The translations under genes were made by a program, and so were the position numbers. The notes under the pieces are model-generated. The model made no database searches. It was not told the DNA's origin and saw only the letters and a program-made list of their open reading frames with translations. Source: Sva-07 sp963793335 (GTDB lineage: Bacteria; Actinomycetota; Acidimicrobiia; Acidimicrobiales; Ilumatobacteraceae). Taken from it: DNA of 64,000 bases. Position 1 is the stretch's first letter, and the number at the start of each line of letters is the position of its first letter. The DNA lies in the NCBI GenBank assembly GCA_963793335.1, contig CAWBZS010000004.1, positions 372,001 to 436,000 of the forward strand. The letters run 5' to 3'. Below, in pieces: positions 58,026 to 64,000 of this stretch.

Positions 58026-59693
58026 TCAGTCGGCGCCGGGATGGTCGAGCCCCGCATGCACCTCGGCCGGGATCTCGTCGTGGCCTCCGAAGTACTCCGC
58101 CAGGCGCCGCTCGGCGTCGTGGCCGAACAGGATCTGGGCGACCTCGGCCAACCCTGCCGACGCACGGATGTCGGCGTCGCGCACGACGAGTTCGATCTTC
58201 GACCGGCGTCGCATGAAGTCGTCGAGCCGGGTGACCATCTCGGTGCTCGCCGCGACGTGCAGTTCGGCGCGGAGGTAGTCGGCCGACCCCATCACGTCGT
58301 CGGCCATCGACGGGTCCTCGCGGATCGCCTCGAGCATGGCGAACGCTCGCCGCCCGTAGCGACGCCACAGCCGATCGGACAGCGGTTCGGTGTCGACCTT
58401 GGTCCGATAGCGGTCCAGCTGCATCAGACGGGCCTGACGGAAGAACTCGTCGCGGGTGGCCTCGGCGGGCTCGCCGTACCAATTGTGCAGGTCGGGTTCG
58501 AGTGGCACGCCCAGTCGTTCGATCTCGTCGGCGATCTCCTCGCCGACGTTGATGCAGTCGGTGAGCTTGCCGCCGAACACGGTGACCACACCGCGGGTGG
58601 TGTCGGTCTCGATGGCGTGCTTGCGGCTCAGCTTCGTCCAGTCGACGTCGTCGTGGTCGCCCGAGGTTCGCTTGACGACCAGCGGACGTACCCCGGTGCG
58701 CTCGGCGATGATGTCGTCGCGGGTGAGCGGCTTCGGAAGATCCATTCGTGCATTGATCTGATCGAACAGAAAGTCGATGTCGGCATCGGTGACCTCGGTG
58801 TACGGCGTGTCGACACGAGTGTCGGTCGTGCCGATCACCGAGCGGCGTCCCATGGGGATCACGTAGAAGAGACGCTGGGAGTCGTCGAAGAACGCCAACA
58901 CCTTGTGGTGTTCGGTGGTGGTGAGGCGAGGCACGATGAGATGGATGCCCTTGGAGTACACGATGCGATGGTCGGTGGTGAGGCCCCATTGCTCGTTGAT
59001 GTCGTCGACGAATGGTCCAGCGGCGTTGACGATCGTGGTGGCCGTGGTGGTGAACTCGTTGCCGGTGTCGACGTCACGCAGGGTGGCCAGCCACCGATCG
59101 CCGACACGCTCCGCCGACACCAGTTCGACGTAGTTGGCGGCGGCAGCACCAGCCTCGATGGCACCGCGAACGAACGAGAACACGAAGCGGGCGTCGTTGT
59201 CGACGAGGATGCCGTCGTAGTATTCGATCCCGCCGAGCGCTGCGGTGGTGTCGATCGCCGGCTCCTCGCGCTCGATGTGGGAGCGGCTGAGCACCCGCGG
59301 CCGCTTGGTGCCGAACATGCCGATGATCCAGTAGCCGAGCGAACCGAGCCCAGCGAACCACGGCTTGTAGGGCGAGGTCTTGTCGAGCGTTGCGTAGAAC
59401 CCGATCTGCTTGATGTTGTCGGGGTAGGCCGACATCAGCCGGTTGCGCGATCGGCACAGCTTCCACACCAGGAAGAATTCGTAGTTCTCCAGGTACTTGA
59501 ACCCACCCCAGACGAGGTTCGACGATGCCTGGCTGGTGAAACTCCCGAAGTCGCCACGGTCGATGATGGCCACGGACGCACCCCGACCTGCCAGCGATGC
59601 GGCAGCGACCGCGCCGTTGATGCCGCCACCGACCACGAGCGTGTCGAACGACTCGTTCGCCAAACGCTCGACGTGCCGGTCCCGCAGGGTCAT
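58026..59693 (-). CDS. glpD: aerobic glycerol-3-phosphate dehydrogenase
   Basis: 555-residue FAD flavoprotein oxidising sn-glycerol-3-phosphate to dihydroxyacetone phosphate at the inner membrane. DTLVVGGGINGAVAAASLAG near 17-36 is the FAD Rossmann motif. DFGSFTSQASSNLVWGGFKY near 48-67 (GlpD proteins usually read GTSSRSTKLIHGG), IVNAAGPFVDDIN and a C-terminal helical domain match the family. It overlaps the upstream rhomboid gene (ATGA) and leads into mtfA. GpsA at 26.2 kb is its anabolic counterpart. Confidence 0.92.
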   Translation of the reverse strand: MTLRDRHVERLANESFDTLVVGGGINGAVAAASLAGRGASVAIIDRGDFGSFTSQASSNLVWGGFKYLENYEFFLVWKLCRSRNRLMSAYPDNIKQIGFYATLDKTSPYKPWFAGLGSLGYWIIGMFGTKRPRVLSRSHIEREEPAIDTTAALGGIEYYDGILVDNDARFVFSFVRGAIEAGAAAANYVELVSAERVGDRWLATLRDVDTGNEFTTTATTIVNAAGPFVDDINEQWGLTTDHRIVYSKGIHLIVPRLTTTEHHKVLAFFDDSQRLFYVIPMGRRSVIGTTDTRVDTPYTEVTDADIDFLFDQINARMDLPKPLTRDDIIAERTGVRPLVVKRTSGDHDDVDWTKLSRKHAIETDTTRGVVTVFGGKLTDCINVGEEIADEIERLGVPLEPDLHNWYGEPAEATRDEFFRQARLMQLDRYRTKVDTEPLSDRLWRRYGRRAFAMLEAIREDPSMADDVMGSADYLRAELHVAASTEMVTRLDDFMRRRSKIELVVRDADIRASAGLAEVAQILFGHDAERRLAEYFGGHDEIPAEVHAGLDHPGAD

Positions 59694-60619
59694 GCCGCCA
59701 TCACGATCAGTACCACGCCGACCACGCTACCCACTCCGACGGCCACGGGGGTGGCCCAGATGGTCCAGGCCGGTCGACGTTCGTAGCTCGGTGCGAGCAT
59801 CACGGCGCCGCAGACGGCACCGGCGAATGCGCCGCCCAGGTGTCCACCGATCGAGATGCCCGGGATGGCGAAGGTGATGAACAAGTTGAGGATCAGTGCC
59901 GATCCGATCGGGGTGCGCAGTGGGTTGACCCCGCGGCGCCACAACCCGACGGTCGCTGCTGCGAGCAGGCCGAACACGGCCCCCGAGGCGCCAGCGGTGA
60001 TGCCGGGGCTGTCGAGCACGACCACCCCAAGCGAACCGCCGAGCAACGATGCGAAATAGAGCAGGAGGTAGTTGATCCTGCCGAGTCCGGGCTCGAGCAT
60101 CGGGCCGAGGATGTACAGGAAGTACATGTTGAACGCGAGGTGGAGGATGCCGAAGTGGAGGAATCCCGAGGTGATGAGGCGGTACCACCCGTCGGGTTCG
60201 GTCCGGTAGATCGAACCGTCGTCGGCCTCCCACAAGATGGGCTCCACCAGGACTTCCTTGCTCAGGCCGAGTTGCAGGTGCACGTCGGTGACGCCGCCGC
60301 TGAGCGCGGTCGGCTCCCGAGTGACCAGGAGGACGAACACGAAGACCGCGACGTTGACGGCGATCAGCGTCATCGTGACGAGGACGGGCTGCCTCGCGGA
60401 CCAGAAACGGACCTTGGTCCGCGTGTCGGGTCGGCTGGCCTTCGCACAGTCGAGACAGTGGCTCCCGACGGCGGCCTGCACCAGACACTGGTCACACGCC
60501 GACTTGCCGCAGCGGGTGCATCGCCGACCGGCGGGGCGATCGTGGTGCCGGTAGCAGGTCGCGATGTCGGCGCTCGACGACTGCGATTGCGGCGGCGGCG
60601 GAGGCGGGGGCAACGGCAC
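59690..60619 (-). CDS. rhomboid family intramembrane serine protease with N-terminal zinc finger
   Basis: 309 residues. A Pro-rich start is followed by a B-box-like zinc finger (CYRHHDRPAGRRCTRCGKSAC), then about seven membrane helices. GITAGASGAVFGLLAA holds the catalytic Ser in GxSG, and ISIGGHLGGAFAGAVCG holds the catalytic His. HFGILHLAFNMYFLYILGPMLE is the conserved loop and helix. It cleaves substrates within the membrane. This zinc-finger/rhomboid layout is common in actinobacteria. The GTG at 60619 follows TACCCT by 6 bases. It is the first gene of a unit with glpD and mtfA. Confidence 0.92.
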   Translation of the reverse strand: MPLPPPPPPPQSQSSSADIATCYRHHDRPAGRRCTRCGKSACDQCLVQAAVGSHCLDCAKASRPDTRTKVRFWSARQPVLVTMTLIAVNVAVFVFVLLVTREPTALSGGVTDVHLQLGLSKEVLVEPILWEADDGSIYRTEPDGWYRLITSGFLHFGILHLAFNMYFLYILGPMLEPGLGRINYLLLYFASLLGGSLGVVVLDSPGITAGASGAVFGLLAAATVGLWRRGVNPLRTPIGSALILNLFITFAIPGISIGGHLGGAFAGAVCGAVMLAPSYERRPAWTIWATPVAVGVGSVVGVVLIVMAA

Positions 60620-60625
60620 ACGACA

Positions 60626-60631
60626 AGGGTA
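60626..60631 (-). promoter_or_regulatory. -10 box (TACCCT) of the rhomboid-glpD-mtfA unit
   Basis: TACCCT ends 6 bases before the GTG at 60619. A GTGACC, a possible -35, lies 17 bases further upstream. Confidence 0.5.
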
Positions 60632-60688
60632 CCGAGTCGCCTCCGCCAGGTCACGGCGTGCTCGTGGCTCGGCGAGTGAGTGGAGACC

Positions 60689-61393
60689 TCAGCGCTGGAA
60701 CAGTGCCGTGACCTCCGCCGACGCGAACGCCGTTGCGGAGATCACGTCGAGGAACTGGGTCGCCAGCGCCCCGTCTTCGATCTCCAGCTGCTGTGCGAGT
60801 GCGTATGCCGTGAGTCGATACTGGTGTGGCTCGTCGCCGGGCGGCGGGCACGGGCCGCCGTACCCGACGTCGCCGAAGAAGTTGAGCGCCTGCGGGGCGC
60901 CTGGGGGCACGTCGCCTTCGACCAGTGCGATCTCGGCGGGGTCGAGACCACCGATCACCCAGTGGACGAACGGTTGGCCTTCGCTGACCGCCGAGTCGTC
61001 GACCATCGCGATCGCGATCTCCACGGTTCCAGCTGGAACCGCACCCCAGCTCAGTGCGGGCGAGATGTTGTCGCCGTCGCAGGTGTTGACGACGTCGACG
61101 ACGCCACCGTCTGGCCAGGGAGCGATGACGGTGAAGGGCTCGGTCGTCGAGTCGGTCGGCGCCGACGGGTCCGCCCCGACCAGCGTGTCGCCGTCGAGCA
61201 GGTCGTTGCCGAAGTCATCGACGCCGAGGTCCTCCGTGGTGGGCGGGACGGTCTGGCTCGGATAGTCCGCGGGATCGAACGCCTTGAGCTCCTTGCCGTC
61301 GCCGGTGTCGCAGCCGGCCAGGAGCGCCACGCCGAGCACCGCAGCGACACCGAGCAGCGACGCCGAGCGAATTCGTCCATGCGCATGTTCCAC
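60689..61393 (-). CDS. YbhB/YbcL family (PEBP) lipoprotein
   Basis: 234 residues. A signal peptide with lipobox LAGC (about residues 25-28) and a 45-residue acidic linker precede a PEBP domain. The domain reads CDGDNISPALSWGAVPAGT, IAIAMVDDSA, FVHWVIGGLDP and the C-terminal GYGGPCPPPGDEPHQYRLTAYAL. The pocket motifs (D-N-x-SP, HW, GPCPP) are intact. Bacterial members bind small anions; their role is poorly known. The GTG at 61393 follows TACGAT by 7 bases. It is divergent from mca. Confidence 0.87.
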   Translation of the reverse strand: MEHAHGRIRSASLLGVAAVLGVALLAGCDTGDGKELKAFDPADYPSQTVPPTTEDLGVDDFGNDLLDGDTLVGADPSAPTDSTTEPFTVIAPWPDGGVVDVVNTCDGDNISPALSWGAVPAGTVEIAIAMVDDSAVSEGQPFVHWVIGGLDPAEIALVEGDVPPGAPQALNFFGDVGYGGPCPPPGDEPHQYRLTAYALAQQLEIEDGALATQFLDVISATAFASAEVTALFQR

Positions 61394-61400
61394 CCGGCGG

Positions 61401-61406
61401 ATCGTA
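61401..61406 (-). promoter_or_regulatory. -10 box (TACGAT) of the PEBP lipoprotein gene
   Basis: TACGAT on the minus strand ends 7 bases before the GTG at 61393. Confidence 0.45.
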
Positions 61407-61449
61407 TGCGTTGGCGAGGTGCGTCGGGCATCGTGACGGTCGGCACCGG

Positions 61450-61455
61450 TAGCCT
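61450..61455 (+). promoter_or_regulatory. -10 box (TAGCCT) of mca
   Basis: TAGCCT ends 7 bases before the GTG at 61463 and decides that start over a much longer upstream frame. Confidence 0.5.
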
Positions 61456-61462
61456 CCCGAAG

Positions 61463-62374
61463 GTGACCGAACGCCTCTCGTTGCTCACCGTGCACGCCCA
61501 TCCCGACGACGAAGCCTCCAAGGGGGCTCCGACCCTGGCGCGCTACCACGACGAAGGGGTGCACACGGTGCTCGTCTGTTGCACCGGCGGCGAGGAGGGC
61601 GACCTGCAGAATCCGTCGCTGCGTGAGCCGGGCCAACCCTTTCACGGCCTCACGCCGGAGGAGGAGAAGGCCAAGGTCGCCGCGATGCGGGCCCCCGAGC
61701 TCGCTGCCTCGGCCGAGGTGATCGGCTTCGACGCCGTCGAGATGCTCGGCTACCGCGACTCGGGCATGGCCGAGACCGAACCGAACGAGCATCCCGACTG
61801 TTTCCACCAGGCGGACATCGATGAGGCGACGGGCCGGTTGGTGGCGATCATCCGTCGCGACCGGCCCCAGGTGATCATCACCTACGGCGACGACCAGCGG
61901 GGATACCCGCACCCCGACCACCTGCGAGTGCACGACATCTCGGTGCTGGCGTTCGAGCGTGCGGGCGATCCCGACTGGTATCCCGACGCCGGCGAGCCGC
62001 ATGCCCCGGCCAAGCTCTACTACTCGGTGTGGTCGAAGGCTCGGATCCTTGCCATTCACGAGCTGATGCTGCGGGTGAAGGGCGAGTCGCCGTTCGAGCA
62101 GGAGTGGCTCGATCGTCCCTCGCAGGACCACCGCATCACCACGAAGATCGACATCACCGGCTGGGGGCACGTTCGTCGGGGGGCGCTTGCCGCCCACGCC
62201 ACCCAGGTCGATCCGTCGGCTGCCTTCTGGGGCTTCGGGTTCGATGACGAGGAGTTCACGGCTGCGTATCCGTGGGAGGACTGGATTCTCGCTCGTTCGC
62301 TGGTGGGATCGATTCCGGCCGATGACGGTGAGCGCGATCTGTTCGCCGGGGTGCGCGAGCGGGTGTCGTCGTGA
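61463..62374 (+). CDS. mca: mycothiol conjugate amidase
   Basis: 303-residue zinc enzyme that cleaves mycothiol S-conjugates, releasing mercapturic acids for detoxification. HAHPDDEASKGAPTLARY near 11-28 is the Mca form of the metal site; MshB lacks the SKGA context. Further family marks are CCTGGEEGDLQNP, MLGYRDSGMA, YPHPDHLRVHDI (third ligand) and the C-terminal HATQVDPSAAFWG, whose His is catalytic in the family. It is strong evidence that the organism makes mycothiol. A small coupled gene follows. Confidence 0.94.
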   Translation: MTERLSLLTVHAHPDDEASKGAPTLARYHDEGVHTVLVCCTGGEEGDLQNPSLREPGQPFHGLTPEEEKAKVAAMRAPELAASAEVIGFDAVEMLGYRDSGMAETEPNEHPDCFHQADIDEATGRLVAIIRRDRPQVIITYGDDQRGYPHPDHLRVHDISVLAFERAGDPDWYPDAGEPHAPAKLYYSVWSKARILAIHELMLRVKGESPFEQEWLDRPSQDHRITTKIDITGWGHVRRGALAAHATQVDPSAAFWGFGFDDEEFTAAYPWEDWILARSLVGSIPADDGERDLFAGVRERVSS

Positions 62375-62607
62375 GTGTCCAGTACCGCGTGGTCGTGGCG
62401 AAGAAGGACGAACGCGTCGACGGATCCGACGACGCGGACGTCGTGTTCACCGTCCCGCTCGCTGACGCCGCAGCGGACGATTTCGACCCGACGGTGGCCT
62501 ACATGCGCGGGAAGCTCAAGGCATCCGGCAACACCGGGGTGGTGCTCGAGGCGCTCAAGTCGGGTGCCGCTGGTGCTGCGATCGCCAGCCTCGTCGCCCA
62601 AGCCTGA
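62371..62607 (+). CDS. small protein of unknown function coupled to mca
   Basis: 78 residues. A strand-rich start (VQYRVVVAKKDERV) is followed by VVFTVPLADAAADDFDPTVA and a helix-rich, Ala/Gly-rich end (LEALKSGAAGAAIASLVAQA). I do not recognise a family. Its GTG start overlaps the mca stop in GTGA, so expression is tied to mca. Small genes directly after mca also occur in mycobacteria, though homology is not established. A SCP2/DUF-type lipid or ligand-binding fold is only a guess. Confidence 0.7.
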   Translation: MSVQYRVVVAKKDERVDGSDDADVVFTVPLADAAADDFDPTVAYMRGKLKASGNTGVVLEALKSGAAGAAIASLVAQA

Positions 62608-62613
62608 GCGGGT

Positions 62614-63456
62614 TCAGGCCGATCGCATCGCGTCGCGCAGCTCGCGGTAGCCGATCATCATGGCACCAGCGGCGTCGAGGCGTTCGCGCAGGTTGGCACT
62701 CGTGACCAACTCGAGGTCGTCGATCCAGCCCTGGGTGTGGGGGCCGAGCGCCCGAACCTCGGGCGTGTCGACCGCCGGCTGGACGTGGATCTCGGTGACC
62801 CCGGGCTGCAGGGCGTCGATGGCGGCGTACACCCGCTCGGCGCTGCCGGCGCGCCAGTCGTGGTCGAAGTGGTCGGGGAACACGACATCTTCGTCGTCGG
62901 CGAGCTTGCGAAACGGGAATCCGGCTTGCTCGGCGCTGATGGTCGACGGCAGGCGGATCGGCAGGGCGAACTCGGCGGCCAATTCGAGGTAGACGTCGAA
63001 GAACTCGGGTCGCACCGTGATCGCCGTGAGGTGCGGAGCGAGATGGGTCACGTCGACGCCCCAGGCGAGCGCTCGCTCGACCTGCGCCCGGAGTTCGCGG
63101 AGCACCTCGGCGTGGTCGGCGTGTTCCCAGAGGTCGGCGAGGGTGCGGGGGAAGCCGCCCTCGCCCGATTGGAGCGACGGTGCATGCGTGATCGGGCCCC
63201 ACCGGTAGTGCTCGTGCTCGGCGTTGAGTGTGAGGTGGACGCCGATGTCGTCGCCAGGTGCGGTCATGGCCGCAGCGTGGCCGGCCCATGGTGCGGGCAC
63301 CATCAACGAGGCGCAGGTGGCCGCACCATCGTGGAGCGCCCGGTCGACCCCGAGGTTGGCGCCATGACACGACCCGAGGTCGTCGCACGACAGGATCACC
63401 AGACGATCATCCGGGCGATGACCGAGTCGTTCGGCGAGGGTGATCTCGGAGGTCAC
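62614..63456 (-). CDS. ChbG/HpnK-like (YdjC family) carbohydrate deacetylase
   Basis: 280 residues. VILSCDDLGSCHGANLGVDRAL near 20-40 has the Asp-Asp metal and base motif, GVHLTLNAEHEHYRW near 72-86 the His, and VTHLAPHLTAI near 135 further ligands of the YdjC fold. Family members remove acetyl groups from chitooligosaccharides or hopanoid glucosamine. Here the last third is less typical, and a fully assigned substrate is not possible. The GTG at 63456 follows TAGCGT by 7 bases. It converges on the small gene after mca with a 6-base gap. Confidence 0.82.
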   Translation of the reverse strand: MTSEITLAERLGHRPDDRLVILSCDDLGSCHGANLGVDRALHDGAATCASLMVPAPWAGHAAAMTAPGDDIGVHLTLNAEHEHYRWGPITHAPSLQSGEGGFPRTLADLWEHADHAEVLRELRAQVERALAWGVDVTHLAPHLTAITVRPEFFDVYLELAAEFALPIRLPSTISAEQAGFPFRKLADDEDVVFPDHFDHDWRAGSAERVYAAIDALQPGVTEIHVQPAVDTPEVRALGPHTQGWIDDLELVTSANLRERLDAAGAMMIGYRELRDAMRSA

Positions 63457-63463
63457 GGCGGCG

Positions 63464-63469
63464 ACGCTA
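63464..63469 (-). promoter_or_regulatory. -10 box (TAGCGT) of the ChbG-like gene
   Basis: TAGCGT on the minus strand ends 7 bases before the GTG at 63456. Confidence 0.45.
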
Positions 63470-63486
63470 CCGGATGCTCCGTCCGG

Positions 63487-63990
63487 TCAGGATGAGCAGG
63501 CTCCCCAGAGACCGAGGTCGTTGCGCTCGGCGTCCTTGGCGGCCGCTGCGAACATGGCGGCGAATGCGCTGTTCGGTTCGATCGTGAGGGGTTGGGCGTA
63601 GCCCTGCTCGACGATGTGGAGGTTGACGAAGGTGCCGTCACCGTCGGGACCGTCCTCGTCGATCAGATGGACGTAGCCGAGCACACGTCCGTAGTCATCG
63701 CGGCCGACGACGTCGCGTTCGAGACGCACGAGGGTCCCGACGGGGAGCAACGCAGCGGTGAACTCGCTGGCCTCGGGGCCGAAGCACTCGACGGGCGTGC
63801 CTGGCTGCTTGGTCTCGGGGGTGTCGATGCCGATCAGTCGGACGCGCTCGGTTCGGCTGCCGATCTCCACGTCGATCGTGTCGCCGTCGACGACTCCGAC
63901 CACCGTGGCGCGGCCATCGGCCGGGGAGGCAGGTTCGCTGGCACACGCGCCTGTGAGTGCGCACAGCAGGAGCGCCAGAGTGACACGCAT
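63487..63990 (-). CDS. thermonuclease (SNase-like) lipoprotein
   Basis: 167 residues. A signal peptide with lipobox TGAC (about residues 13-16) leads to a staphylococcal-nuclease OB fold. VVDGDTIDVEIGSRTERVRLIGIDTPET at about 33-60 contains the catalytic Asp and the first Arg. ECFGPEASEFTAALLPVG and DDYGRVLGYVHL supply further family residues; the second catalytic Arg is probably that of RDDYGR. EQGYA and the final LGLWG are typical. It would be an exported, lipid-anchored DNA/RNA nuclease. The ATG is 10 bases from the right edge, so its promoter is not visible. Confidence 0.88.
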   Translation of the reverse strand: MRVTLALLLCALTGACASEPASPADGRATVVGVVDGDTIDVEIGSRTERVRLIGIDTPETKQPGTPVECFGPEASEFTAALLPVGTLVRLERDVVGRDDYGRVLGYVHLIDEDGPDGDGTFVNLHIVEQGYAQPLTIEPNSAFAAMFAAAAKDAERNDLGLWGACSS

Positions 63991-64000
63991 CTGGTCTTCC

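Overview
The window is high-GC, densely coded DNA from an actinobacterium. The markers are a WhiB protein, a PafB/PafC-type WYL pair, mycothiol conjugate amidase (mca), an F420-biosynthesis gene (cofC) with two F420-type (LLM) oxidoreductases, and HU followed by a Lys/Ala/Pro-rich tail. Gene content and style fit Acidimicrobiia (Ilumatobacter-like), but that placement is inference. No rRNA, tRNA, CRISPR array, insertion sequence or prophage was seen. No stretch above 300 bases lacks a gene; the longest are 23682-23958 and 56176-56451, the latter with a probable small gene.

Layout. 1-8.0 kb: partial XRE regulator, M20 peptidase, argG, membrane protein, glycosyltransferase, L,D-transpeptidase, alpha/beta hydrolase, metalloprotease-like lipoprotein. 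8.1-13.3 kb: a complete branched-chain amino acid ABC operon (livG-livF-livH-livM-binding protein) ending in a strong hairpin. 13.3-21.8 kb: rarD with two small lipoproteins, pgl-pgi, a CsoR/CstR-type regulator, an aldehyde dehydrogenase, the WYL pair and a DnaQ-like exonuclease. 21.8-29.2 kb: whiB, PIN-PhoH, HU and its basic tail, a PIG-L deacetylase, divergent cofC/gpsA, an unknown gene and rnhB. 29.2-36.6 kb: otsA, cystathionine gamma-synthase/lyase, cystathionine beta-synthase and glutaredoxin, then an M24 peptidase and lipoproteins. 36.6-41.5 kb: Ku and a LigD-type polymerase domain (NHEJ), a beta-lactamase-fold hydrolase and a CobW GTPase. 41.5-50.0 kb: amidohydrolase, LLM oxidoreductase and a three-gene operon of two dCache/HAMP receptors with cyclase-like domains flanking an MscS channel with a cNMP-binding-like domain. 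50.0-64.0 kb: PLP lyase, acyl-CoA ligase, amidase, thioesterase, LLM oxidoreductase, metallopeptidases, glpD, rhomboid protease, PEBP lipoprotein, mca, a ChbG-like deacetylase and a nuclease lipoprotein.

Two properties run through the window. First, many genes have a TANNNT (or CANNNT) -10 hexamer 6-10 bases before the start codon and no Shine-Dalgarno, the signature of leaderless mRNAs; I used it to choose starts. Second, at least ten conserved genes between about 19 and 56 kb are broken by single-base frameshifts, mostly +1, while both restored halves look intact. This is either sequence error or recent decay, and raw reads would decide it.

The most interesting unit is the 44.2-50.0 kb operon. 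Both cyclase-like domains have lost most catalytic residues and the channel's cNMP-binding cassette is also eroded, so the trio may gate a mechanosensitive-type channel from extracellular cues without making cyclic nucleotides.
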